NCBI GenBank assembly: GCA_934597175.1
Contig: CAKTQR010000036.1
Coordinates: 1-20,821, forward strand
Length of the DNA stretch: 20,821 nucleotides
Direction: 5' to 3'
Source of the DNA: an uncultured Oscillospiraceae bacterium
GTDB taxonomy: Bacteria; Bacillota; Clostridia; Oscillospirales; Oscillospiraceae
Shown in pieces: positions 6,188 through 14,900 of the stretch. Each line of letters starts with the position of its first letter. Position 1 is the first letter of the stretch. The position numbers and the translations under genes were made by a program. The notes beneath the pieces are model-generated. The model searched no databases and had not been told where the DNA came from. It worked only from the letters and a program-made list of their open reading frames with translations.

Positions 6188-8890
6188 ATGAATCTTAGCA
6201 GAAAATGGCTTAACGAGTTTGTTGACGGCGTTTCCGTCAGCGATATAAATGACCACGAATTTGCCGAGGCTATGACCCTTTCCGGCTCTAAGGTCGAGAC
6301 ATTTGAGGATCTGGGCAAGGAGATAAGCAACATCGTTGTCGGCAAGGTGCTGTCGATGGCAAAGCACCCCAATTCCGACCACATGTGGCTGTGCATGGTC
6401 GATGCAGGTCAGGCAGAGCCCGTTCAGATAGTCACGGGTGCATGGAATGTGCATGTAGGCGACCTCGTCCCCGTGGCACTTGATAACTCCACACTCCCCG
6501 GCGGCAAGACGATAACCAAGGGCACGCTCCGTGGCGAGGTGTCCGACGGTATGCTCTGCGGTCTGTACGAGCTCGGTCTTGACGAGCGTGACTTCCCCTA
6601 CGCCGCCATTAAGGCTGCCGCAGTTCTGGGCAACTACCACCCGCTGGATAAGAACAAGCCCTCCATCCCCGCCGACATTCAGGCAGGTGCAAAGATTTTC
6701 GGACCTGTCGTTTCCGCAAAGGTCGTGAGCGTTGCGGTCGCAGGCGTAAACGAGTTTGACTGCGTTCTCGATATCGGCGACGGTGAGGTCAGCTGCCACA
6801 CCGATTGTCACAACATCCACGATGGCGACATGCTCGCATACAACACCAAGTCCGGCGCTGTCTGCACTCTTGCGGATCTGCACGCCGAGCAGGCGGAGTT
6901 CCCCAACTGCATCCCCGACGGCATTTTCATTCTGCACGAGGACGGCATAAAGCCCGGCGACGACATTAAGCCCATCATCGGCGCTGACGACCATGTCGTC
7001 GAGTTCGAAATAACCCCCAATCGCCCCGACTGCCTTTCGGTCATAGGTCTTGCAAGAGAGGCCGCTGCGACCTTCGGCAAGGAGCTCAAGCTGCACGAGC
7101 CCATTGTAAAGGGCGGCGCTGACGGCAAGCTGGACGACCTTCTCAAGGTCGAAGTCCCCGCAGCCGACCTGTGCCCCCGCTACACCGCACGCATGGTGCG
7201 CAATGTTAAGATAGCCCCCTCGCCCAAGTGGATGCGTGAGCGTCTGCGTGCAATGGGCGTGCGCCCGATAAACAACATCGTTGATATCACGAACTATGTC
7301 ATGATGGAATACGGCCAGCCGATGCATGCGTTTGACTACCGCTATGTCAAGGGCGGCAAGATAATCGTCCGCCGTGCCGAGGACGGTGAGACTCTCACCA
7401 CGCTCGACGGCAACCTGCGCAAGCTCAATTCCAACATGCTCGTCATCGCAGACGACACCCGTGCGGTCGGCCTTGCGGGCATCATGGGCGGCGAGAACAG
7501 CGAGATAGTCGACGACACCGTCGATGTCGTTTTCGAGTCTGCCAACTTTGACGGCACATGCATCAGAAAGGGCGCTCTCGCCCTCGGCATGAGGACCGAG
7601 GCTTCGGCGAAGTTTGAAAAGGGTCTTGACGCTTACAACACCCTGCCGGCAGTTGACCGTGCATGTGAGCTCGTGGAGCTTCTCGGCGCAGGCGAGGTCG
7701 TCGACGGCGTCATCGATGTCGTAAACCACCTGCCCGAGCCCACCGTGCTCGCTCTGCGCCCGGACAAGATAAACGCACTTCTCGGTACGAATGTCGAGAC
7801 CGAGGAGATGCTGCGCATACTCAAATCCCTGCAGTTCGGCGTTGACGGCGAGACCATCACCGTTCCCTCGTGGCGAGGCGATGTCGTGCACTACTCCGAT
7901 CTTTCCGAGGAGGTCGCACGCTTCTACGGCTACAACAACATCCCCTGCACGCTCGTGCGTGGCGAGACGACCCGTGGCGGCTATAACCCCGAGCAGCTGC
8001 TTGAGCAGCAGCTGGGCAGCCTCTGCCGTGCGGTCGGCTATGACGAGATAATCACCTACTCGTTCATCTCCCCCACCTACTACGACAAGATCCGCTGGGC
8101 AGCCGACGACCCGAGAAGAGAAAGCTTCAAGATACTCAATCCCCTCGGCGAGGACACCTCCATCATGCGCACGACCACGCTGCCGTCCATGCTGGAGATA
8201 CTCACCCGCAACTACAACTTCCGCAACAAGGCAGTAAAGCTCTATGAGATAGGCAGAACTTACGGTCTCGGCGGCAAGGACGGTCTTGCGATTGAGTCCA
8301 AGTACCTCACGCTCGGCACTTACGGTGCGGGCACGACCTTCTTCACGCTCAAGGGCGTTGTCGAGGCTGTGCTCACCGACATCCGTGCCGAAGGCGTTCG
8401 TTTCGAGGCCTGCACCGATAACCCGTCGTACCACCCCGGCCGCTGCGCCAAGGTCTACTGCGGCGACGAGTGCGTCGGCGTGTTCGGTCAGATACACCCG
8501 CTGGTCGCTCAGAACTACGGCATCGACGCCGAGCTTTACTGCGCCGAGCTGTCGCTGGACGCTCTTATGAACGCTCGTGGCGCAGACCCGGTTTACACTC
8601 CGCTGCCCCGCTTCCCGGCGGTCTCCCGTGACATTGCAGTCGTGTGCGATAAGCAGATACCCGTTGCGCATCTTATCGACTGCATCATGAAAAACGGCGG
8701 CGAGTACCTTAAGGACTGCACCCTGTTTGATATCTACACCGGCAGCCATATCGCCGACGGCATGAAGTCCGTTGCCTTCTCGCTTACCATGCGAGCCGAC
8801 GACCAGACCCTCACCGAGGAGCACGCCGAGGAGACGATGAACGCAGTTTTGGCCGCTTTGGAGAGTAAATTTGGCGCAAAGATGCGCTAA
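6188..8890 (+). CDS. pheT: Phenylalanine-tRNA ligase, beta subunit, with an extra N-terminal insertion
   Basis: The 900-residue product is longer than the usual roughly 800. Order seen: tRNA-binding OB domain (about 45-125, IVVGKVLSMAKHPNSDHMWLC), an unusual insertion (about 139-240), return to the normal sequence at CIPDGIFILHEDG and FEITPNRPDCLSVIGLAREAAA, the B3/B4 editing domain (HAFDYRYVKGGKI, LAGIMGGENSEI), B5 domain, the inactive class II-like core (YDEIITYSFISP, ILNPLGEDTSIMRTT), and the C-terminal FDX-ACB anticodon-binding domain (RFPAVSRDIAVV, SVAFSLTMRADDQTLTEEH). It works with PheS and edits mischarged Tyr-tRNA-Phe. The insertion resembles a second OB domain (see findings). The ATG at 6188 has AAGGTAGG upstream. 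No clear terminator follows. Confidence 0.97.
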   Translation: MNLSRKWLNEFVDGVSVSDINDHEFAEAMTLSGSKVETFEDLGKEISNIVVGKVLSMAKHPNSDHMWLCMVDAGQAEPVQIVTGAWNVHVGDLVPVALDNSTLPGGKTITKGTLRGEVSDGMLCGLYELGLDERDFPYAAIKAAAVLGNYHPLDKNKPSIPADIQAGAKIFGPVVSAKVVSVAVAGVNEFDCVLDIGDGEVSCHTDCHNIHDGDMLAYNTKSGAVCTLADLHAEQAEFPNCIPDGIFILHEDGIKPGDDIKPIIGADDHVVEFEITPNRPDCLSVIGLAREAAATFGKELKLHEPIVKGGADGKLDDLLKVEVPAADLCPRYTARMVRNVKIAPSPKWMRERLRAMGVRPINNIVDITNYVMMEYGQPMHAFDYRYVKGGKIIVRRAEDGETLTTLDGNLRKLNSNMLVIADDTRAVGLAGIMGGENSEIVDDTVDVVFESANFDGTCIRKGALALGMRTEASAKFEKGLDAYNTLPAVDRACELVELLGAGEVVDGVIDVVNHLPEPTVLALRPDKINALLGTNVETEEMLRILKSLQFGVDGETITVPSWRGDVVHYSDLSEEVARFYGYNNIPCTLVRGETTRGGYNPEQLLEQQLGSLCRAVGYDEIITYSFISPTYYDKIRWAADDPRRESFKILNPLGEDTSIMRTTTLPSMLEILTRNYNFRNKAVKLYEIGRTYGLGGKDGLAIESKYLTLGTYGAGTTFFTLKGVVEAVLTDIRAEGVRFEACTDNPSYHPGRCAKVYCGDECVGVFGQIHPLVAQNYGIDAELYCAELSLDALMNARGADPVYTPLPRFPAVSRDIAVVCDKQIPVAHLIDCIMKNGGEYLKDCTLFDIYTGSHIADGMKSVAFSLTMRADDQTLTEEHAEETMNAVLAALESKFGAKMR

Positions 8891-8936
8891 ATGGCTCTAA
8901 TTTTGGCTTCAAAGGGAATAAATGCAGCTAAATCTC

Positions 8937-8965
8937 TTTACTTTTGCGACCAAAGTGGTTATAAT
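8937..8965 (+). promoter_or_regulatory. Sigma-A promoter of ireB
   Basis: TTTACT (8937-8942), a 17-base spacer and a perfect TATAAT (8960-8965), about 37 bases before the ireB start codon. It lets ireB be expressed apart from pheST. Confidence 0.7.
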
Positions 8966-9002
8966 CAACTTAAGTATATTTGATCGTGAGGAGGGATAAG
9001 TT

Positions 9003-9260
9003 ATGGAGGACATAACCAGAAGATTCACAGTTATCGACAGCAAAACCGAGATGCGTGAGATTTTGTCATCCGTATACAACTCTCTTAAAGTGAAGGGCTA
9101 CAATCCCATTAATCAGCTTGTAGGTTATATTTTGTCGGAAGACCCGACTTATATAACCAACTACAACAACGCCCGAAGCCTTATCTGTCGCATTGACCGT
9201 GATGAGCTTATGCATGAACTGCTTATAAATTATCTCGGCAAGGACGACGAGCAGGAGTAA
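9003..9260 (+). CDS. ireB: IreB family regulatory phosphoprotein (UPF0297)
   Basis: The 85-residue protein matches the IreB/UPF0297 family along its length: an N-terminal Thr-containing tail (MEDITRRFTV), then EILSSVYNSLKVKGYNPINQLVGYILSEDPTYITNYNNAR and the C-terminal RDELMHELLINYL. In Enterococcus faecalis IreB is phosphorylated on N-terminal Thr residues by the PASTA kinase IreK and affects cephalosporin resistance; Thr5 or Thr9 here could serve, which is inference. GAGGAGGG lies upstream of the ATG. In many Bacillota the gene sits with alaS and ruvX; here it stands between pheT and a LysR gene, with its own promoter and a following hairpin. Confidence 0.93.
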   Translation: MEDITRRFTVIDSKTEMREILSSVYNSLKVKGYNPINQLVGYILSEDPTYITNYNNARSLICRIDRDELMHELLINYLGKDDEQE

Positions 9261-9274
9261 AAACGCATAGTGAG

Positions 9275-9306
9275 ACACCCGATGTTCCCTGAACATCGGG
9301 TGTTTG
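9275..9306 (+). terminator. Hairpin after ireB, probable terminator
   Basis: A perfect 13-bp stem (9275-9287 with 9291-9303, ACACCCGATGTTC/GAACATCGGGTGT) with a CCT loop. The T-run is short (TTT), so termination may be partial. It ends only a few bases before the Shine-Dalgarno site of the LysR gene. Confidence 0.65.
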
Positions 9307-9323
9307 TCAAGGAGGGTAAGACC

Positions 9324-10238
9324 GTGACTTTACTGCAAATGAGCTATATTATAGAGGTCGAGCGCTGCGGGTCGATAAACCGTGCCGCTCAGAGTCTTTT
9401 TGTGTCGCAATCTGCGCTTTCAACTGCGATAGCCGAGGTTGAAAAGGAGCTCGGCATAACCGTGTTCCACCGCACGAACCGTGGTGTCTCGCTCACCGAC
9501 GACGGCCGCAGCCTTATCGCAATGATAACGCCCCTTGTCGAGGGCAGCCGCAAGATAAGCCGCTATTACAGCGAGCAGAACGCCGAGGACCGTGTGCGCC
9601 TGTCGATATCCTCGCAGCGCTACCCGTTCTGCGCCCAGGCATTCGTCGAATTTCTGCATCTGATAAACGAGCCGAGGGTCGATGTCAGCCTCAAGGAGAC
9701 GGAGATGTCCAGCGTCATCAGCGAGGTCAGCACCCGCCAGAGCGACCTCGGCATCATGTTCGTTTCGAACATGACCGAGCATTTTATCCGCCGAATCCTC
9801 GACGAAAAGCACCTCGAATTCTTTGAGCTTTCAACCATCAAGCCGCAGGTCTACATGCGCAGAGAGCACCCGCTTGCCAAGGAGCGCTCCGTGCGCCTGG
9901 AGCAGCTTTTTGACTACCCCTATGTCATGTTCACGCAGGCCGAGGCGAACATGAACTACGCCGAGGAGGCCATCGCCGGCAAGGCGTCGGATTTCAGCCG
10001 TGTCGTCTATGTCAGCGACCGTGCGACCATTTACAACATCATGGCGCACACCGACTGCGTCTCCACCGGCAGCGGTGTTCTGCCCGTCGGCTACGGCGAC
10101 GACAGGCTTATAAGCGTGCCGCTTGCCGATGCGGAAAACGAGATGCGCATCGGGTACATTCACCTGCGTGGGCTGCCGCTGACGGAGCTTGAGCAGCAGT
10201 TTGTCGATATCCTCCGCCACATTCTCGACAATGTTTGA
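9324..10238 (+). CDS. LysR-type transcriptional regulator
   Basis: The 304-residue product has the standard LTTR layout: a winged helix-turn-helix at about residues 1-60 (MTLLQMSYIIEVERCGSINR, then AAQSLFVSQSALSTAIAEVEKELG, FHRTNRGVSLTDDG), a linker helix, and a periplasmic-binding-like effector domain (about 90-295). I place the start at GTG 9324-9326, seven bases after AAGGAGGG; the frame extends to 9270 only through the ireB hairpin. Its effector is unknown. The next gene, on the same strand, encodes methionine gamma-lyase, so sulfur amino acid control is a reasonable guess. Unlike most LysR genes it is not divergent from its presumed target. No terminator lies directly after it; the first one is at 10338. 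Confidence 0.93.
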   Translation: MTLLQMSYIIEVERCGSINRAAQSLFVSQSALSTAIAEVEKELGITVFHRTNRGVSLTDDGRSLIAMITPLVEGSRKISRYYSEQNAEDRVRLSISSQRYPFCAQAFVEFLHLINEPRVDVSLKETEMSSVISEVSTRQSDLGIMFVSNMTEHFIRRILDEKHLEFFELSTIKPQVYMRREHPLAKERSVRLEQLFDYPYVMFTQAEANMNYAEEAIAGKASDFSRVVYVSDRATIYNIMAHTDCVSTGSGVLPVGYGDDRLISVPLADAENEMRIGYIHLRGLPLTELEQQFVDILRHILDNV

Positions 10239-10250
10239 TTCGTTTTGATA

Positions 10251-10272
10251 TCCAATTTAATTATAATGGATT
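10251..10272. promoter_or_regulatory. Inverted repeat ATCCA-N12-TGGAT around a TATAAT
   Basis: The repeat arms are 10251-10255 and 10268-10272, and the spacer contains TATAAT (10263-10268). It is an AT-rich dyad just after the LysR gene that could be an operator or a promoter without a recognisable -35 box. Chance is possible. Confidence 0.3.
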
Positions 10273-10337
10273 TTTATACAACTGCAAATAATTTCGTTTA
10301 TTTTCTTGCAACTTTTTGCTAGTATAACTAATCAGAG

Positions 10338-10379
10338 ACTACCCGAGCTTGTGTTTTTGTGCAAAGCTCGGGTAGTTTT
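10338..10379 (+). terminator. Terminator between the LysR gene and the methionine gamma-lyase gene
   Basis: A perfect 13-bp stem (10338-10350 with 10364-10376, ACTACCCGAGCTT/AAGCTCGGGTAGT), 13-base loop and a TTTT tail. It lies 100 bases after the LysR stop and 129 before the next ATG, so it separates the two units unless it works as an attenuator. Confidence 0.8.
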
Positions 10380-10504
10380 CACTATGCGTTATAGCTTTAG
10401 TTTATAGCAAGCGTTAGATAATGAGAATTACCATCGACGCCTGAATATATGTTAAAGTTTTAATTAAGAAGAACTAAAAAATTACTGATTCAGGAGGAAA
10501 TTTA

Positions 10505-11698
10505 ATGAATAACGACAATTTCGGCTTCGGCACAAAGGCCATCCATGCGGGCAATGTCAAGGACACTCAGTACGGTGCTCTGACCACCCCCATTTTCCAG
10601 ACCTCGACCTTTATTTTTGACAGCTGCGAGCAGGGCGGCCACCGCTTTGCCGGTGAGGAAGCCGGTTATATCTACACCCGCCTCGGTAACCCCACCTCCA
10701 CCGTGCTTGAAAGCAAGATCGCCGCACTCGAGGGCGGCGAGGCATGCGTCGCAACCGCCTCCGGCATGGGCGCTATCTCCTCTGCCCTGTGGACGATAGC
10801 CGGCGCAGGCAAGCACATCATCGCAGACGGCACTCTATACGGCTGCACCTTCGCCCTGCTCAACCACGGCATGACCCGCTACGGCGTTGAGGTCGATTTC
10901 ATCGACACCTCCGATCTTGAAGCGGTCAAGGCTCACCTCAAGCCGAACACCTGCTGCGTGTACCTCGAAACTCCCGCAAACCCCAACCTCAAGATAACCG
11001 ACATCGCAGCAATTGCCGAGGTCGCCCACGCATATAACAAGGAAATCAAGGTCGTTTGCGACAACACCTTTGCCTCCCCCTACCTCCAGAATCCGCTGAA
11101 GCTGGGCGCTGATGTCGTTGTGCACTCTGCAACAAAGTATCTCAACGGTCACGGCGATGTCATTGCGGGCTTTGTCGTCGGCTCTGCCGAGTTTATCGGC
11201 GAGGTGCGCATGTTCGGTCTTAAGGATATGACCGGTGCGGTCATGGACCCGTTCTGCGCCTTCCTCATTCTCCGCGGTCTTAAGACCCTCGAGGTCCGCA
11301 TGCAGAGACACTGCTTCAACGCAAAGAAGGTCGCCGAGTTCCTCGACAGTCACCCCGCAGTCGAGAAGGTCTACTACCCCGGTCTCGAGTCCCATGTCGG
11401 CCACGAGATCGCCGCAAAGCAGATGAAGGACTTCGGCGGCATGATGTCGTTCGAGGTCAAGGGCGGCCGTGCAGCGGGCGCAAAGCTTGTTAACTCCCTC
11501 AAGCTCGTGACACTCGCCGTCTCCCTCGGCGATGCGGAAACTCTCATTGAGCACCCCGCCTCCATGACCCACTCGACCTACACCGAGGATGAGCTCGAGG
11601 CCTCCGGCATTGCCGCCGGTCTCATCCGCCTCAGCGTCGGCCTCGAAAACTACGAGGACATTATCGCCGACCTCAAGCAGGCTCTCGACACCCTGTAA
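10505..11698 (+). CDS. megL: Methionine gamma-lyase (Cys/Met metabolism PLP enzyme)
   Basis: The 397-residue product is a fold type I PLP enzyme of the Cys/Met family. It would split L-methionine to methanethiol, ammonia and 2-oxobutyrate in the cytoplasm. The PLP lysine is K211 in VVHSATKYLNGHGD. YTRLGNP (R59) and SGMGAISS are cofactor-binding blocks. The Cys114 in TLYGCTFALLNHG corresponds to the Cys that marks true methionine gamma-lyases (Cys116 in Pseudomonas putida), and GLKDMTGA (K239, D240) matches the substrate-selecting Lys-Asp of that enzyme; I recall these from the P. putida protein. Length and the PASMTHS block also fit. O-acetylhomoserine sulfhydrylase or cystathionine gamma-lyase are the alternatives, less likely given Cys114. 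CAGGAGG precedes the ATG. The upstream LysR gene may regulate it. Confidence 0.88.
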   Translation: MNNDNFGFGTKAIHAGNVKDTQYGALTTPIFQTSTFIFDSCEQGGHRFAGEEAGYIYTRLGNPTSTVLESKIAALEGGEACVATASGMGAISSALWTIAGAGKHIIADGTLYGCTFALLNHGMTRYGVEVDFIDTSDLEAVKAHLKPNTCCVYLETPANPNLKITDIAAIAEVAHAYNKEIKVVCDNTFASPYLQNPLKLGADVVVHSATKYLNGHGDVIAGFVVGSAEFIGEVRMFGLKDMTGAVMDPFCAFLILRGLKTLEVRMQRHCFNAKKVAEFLDSHPAVEKVYYPGLESHVGHEIAAKQMKDFGGMMSFEVKGGRAAGAKLVNSLKLVTLAVSLGDAETLIEHPASMTHSTYTEDELEASGIAAGLIRLSVGLENYEDIIADLKQALDTL

Positions 11699-11712
11699 TT
11701 TAATATGCACCC

Positions 11713-11742
11713 AAAGCCTCGGTCTCCGACCGAGGCTTTTTC
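11713..11742 (+). terminator. Terminator after methionine gamma-lyase
   Basis: A perfect 11-bp stem (11713-11723 with 11729-11739, AAAGCCTCGGT/ACCGAGGCTTT), 5-base loop and TTTTTCT tail. Confidence 0.92.
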
Positions 11743-11751
11743 TATTACAAG

Positions 11752-11789
11752 CGGAAAACAGCGGTAGGGGTTACCTACCACTGTTTCCG
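11752..11789. repeat. Long hairpin of unknown role
   Basis: The arms 11752-11768 and 11774-11789 pair over about 16 bp with one bulged A and one mismatch; the loop is 5 bases. There is no T-run on either strand, so it is not a standard terminator. It lies between the convergent methionine gamma-lyase and surface-protein genes, and the flanking 11790-11918 holds only AT-rich sequence and a weak TATGTC/GACATA dyad (11855-11872). Confidence 0.6.
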
Positions 11790-11918
11790 TGAATGTGTAT
11801 ATATCGAGCCTTGAGGACAGAGTGCAATCCCTATTTATCTGGCTCTATCTCTTATATGTCCGCTAAGACATAAAAGGGGACACGGTTATAAAAATTTTTT
11901 AAAATTTTTTTCCGGCTT

Positions 11919-14900
11919 TTATTTTGTCGCTTTGATGCTGACAGCCGTGCTCTGTGCCGAATTTGCATTGCTGTTTGAAGCGCAGACCGCCTTGACCTTG
12001 TAATAGTACTTGGTGTTCTTTTTGGTGCTGATATTGGTGTAGCTGGTCGAGGTAGTGCTGTCATAGTAGCTGTAGTTTGTGCCATCGGTGCTGCGATAGA
12101 TATAGTACTTATCTGCACCGGTAACTGCTTTCCAAGTGATCCTCGGCTTGCCGTCCGATGTCGCAATGCTCACTCCGGGCTTTGCAAGCGTGGTGAACAG
12201 ACTCTTTGTAGCGCTCAAAGCCGAGAGAATGTTTTCGCCGTTGACGACCTTGACCGCCTTGACCCTGTAATAATACTTAGTGCCGGAGGCAGCACCGGTG
12301 TTGGTGTAGCTGGTGCTTGTGGTGCTGTCGTAATAGTTGAAGTTCACTCCGTCGGTGCTGCGGTAGATAAAATACTTATCCGCACCTGTGATCGCCTTCC
12401 AGCTGAGCCTGGGCTTGCCGTTTGAGCGTTCAATGCTCAACGCCGGTGCTGCGGGTCTGCACAGGATTCCATTGGTTGCAGCGCTGATGTCAGAGGTAAC
12501 ATTCTTGCCGTCAACAACAGCTACGGCCTGCGCTTTGTAATAATAAGTCGTGCCTATATCCGTGGATATATTGGTGTAGTTATTCGAAGTCGTGCTGTCA
12601 TAGTATTTGAAGTTTTTGCCGTCTGTCGAGCGGTAGATCCAATACTTGACTGCGTCATCGACCGTATTCCATGTGATGTTAGGCTTGCCTGCCGATGTGC
12701 CGATGATCAGATTTGGAGTGCCAAGTCTGCACTGAACACTCTTGGCTGCGCTCAGAACGGATATCGCATCGTTTTCGCTTACCGCCCTGACCTTGTAGTA
12801 ATATGTCGTGCCGGCATCGGTTGAAATGTTCGTGTAAGCAGTCTTTGTGATGGTGTCGTAGTAGCTGAAATTCTTGCCGTCAGTCGAACGGTAGATCCAG
12901 TACTTAGCTGCACCGTCGACAGCCTCCCAACTGATCTTGGGCTTGCCGTTAGATGTCGTGATGCTCAGGCTGGGTGCTGCGGGATTGCAGCGGATGCTCT
13001 TGGCTGCACTGAGCGCCGAGGCTACATTCTGACCGTTAACAGCGGCTATTGCCTTGACTTTGTAGTAATACGCCTGGCCGACGGTTGCAGATGTATTGGT
13101 GTAGCTTGTCGATACCGTGCCGTCATAGAACTCGTAGTTCTGACCGTCGGTCGAACGGTAGATCCAATACCTTGTTGCTCCATCAACTGCGTTCCAGCTG
13201 ATCTTCGGCTTGCCGGAGGCGGTCGTGATACTCAAAGTGGGTGCGGCAGGTGTGCATCGGATGCTCACCACTTCGCTGAAGTCGGACTCTGCGCCGTTTG
13301 CGTTTACGGATTTGACCTTGTAATAATAGATCGTACCGACATTCGTGGACAGGTTGGTGTAGCTTGTCGAGGTTATGCTGTCATAATACTTAAAGTTCTT
13401 TCCGTCGGTCGAGCGGTAGATCCAATACTTCACCGCACCGTTGACCGCAGTCCAACTGATGTTCGGTTTTCCGGTCGAGGTCGTTGTGATCTTGACATCA
13501 GGAGCGGGGATGTAATCGGGGTCTATCGCACCGCAGCGTGTGCACTTGCCTTTTGCGTAGTCATGGCCCAGTGCGTCGGTGTAGCTGTCTTTATAGCTGT
13601 TGCCGCAGACAGCGCATGTGTGCGTGGTGAAGCCCTTATCGGTGCAGGTCGGAGCAGTCACGGCATTGCCGTACTTGTGGCCAAGCGAGGCTATTTCCTT
13701 ATAGGTCGTATAGTCGCAGCGTGAGCAGGTGTCGTATGACTCCCAGCCCTTGTCGGTGCAGGTAGCTGCCTTGCTGTCGTGATGCTCGATATCGTGACCG
13801 AGAGCTTCTACCTCCCTGCTTTCAATCAGATCACAATGGGAGCAGCTTCTGGTTTCCGTGCCGTTTTCGGTGCAGGTGGCAGCCTTGACTACCGTCCACT
13901 CTCCGAAATTATGCTCGTCTTTGTGGTTATAGTGTATAGTTGCCTTGGTAAACTGACCGTTGCGGTTAATCATGCTCCACTGCTCGGGCGTGCCCTCGTA
14001 GTAAACATTTTTATCATAATCGGGAAGATCTTCATCACCGAAGACCGTGAACGAAAATTCGGTGACGGTTACGGGGATATATACGCCCTCGAGGTTATAG
14101 CAGCGATAGAACACGCCGGTGTTGAGCTCCGTTGCGGAGCGTGACCAGACGAGCTTCTGCAGGCTTGTGCACATGCCGAAGGCGCCGGTTCCTACCTGTG
14201 TTACACTGTCGGGAAGAATCATGCTCTTAAGAGACGAGCATTTCCAAAATGCGCTGTATCCAATGTTCGTCAAGCCATCGGGGAGCGTTATGCTCTGAAG
14301 ATTATTACATTCGTAAAACGCAGCATTTTCAATGCTCTTAATACTGTCACTAAGTGTAATGCTCTCAAGACTGTAGCAGTAGGAAAATGCATAATCCTGA
14401 ACGGTCTTCATGCTGGCCGGAAGCGTAACACTCTTAAGATTTTTGCAGCCCATAAACGGAGGGCTGAAAGTATTGTCGTTTCTAATGCCGGTCACGCCCT
14501 CGGGAATAACATAAGACTCTGCTTCACGGGACGCCGGATATTGCATCACGGTAACCTTGTCCTTGTCAAAGAGGACGCCGTCTATCGAGCTGAAATTGGG
14601 ATTGTTCTCGTCGACATTTATAGTGGTCAGACTGAACGCACCCTCAAACGCACTGGAGGGTATAATCGTCGTGCCGGCCGGAATGTTCAGGATCTTCAGC
14701 TTCTGGCAGCCGTTAAATGATGCCCAATCCAACTTATTCACGCTTTCGGGTATTGTGTACGACTGAGCCTCGCTGCCTGCCGTGTATTTTATAAGAACGG
14801 TCTTATCCTTATTGTACAAGACGCCGTTTTCGGAGCTGTAGCTCGGGTTATTCTCGCCGACGCTTATTTCCTTAATATTGTCGCAGTAAGAGAACGGGGT

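Noticed and set aside
5129..8824. Very long open frame (1231 codons) antisense to pheS and pheT
   Set aside because: It is the mirror of the GC-rich codon pattern of pheST, crosses both genes, and its protein shows no family signature.
10239..10504. SAM riboswitch before the methionine gamma-lyase gene
   Set aside because: No SAM-I core sequences are present; the only structure is an ordinary hairpin with a T-tail.
11919..13508. Possible CRISPR array because of regular repeats
   Set aside because: The repeats have a period of 258-270 bases, all multiples of three, and encode FN3 domains.
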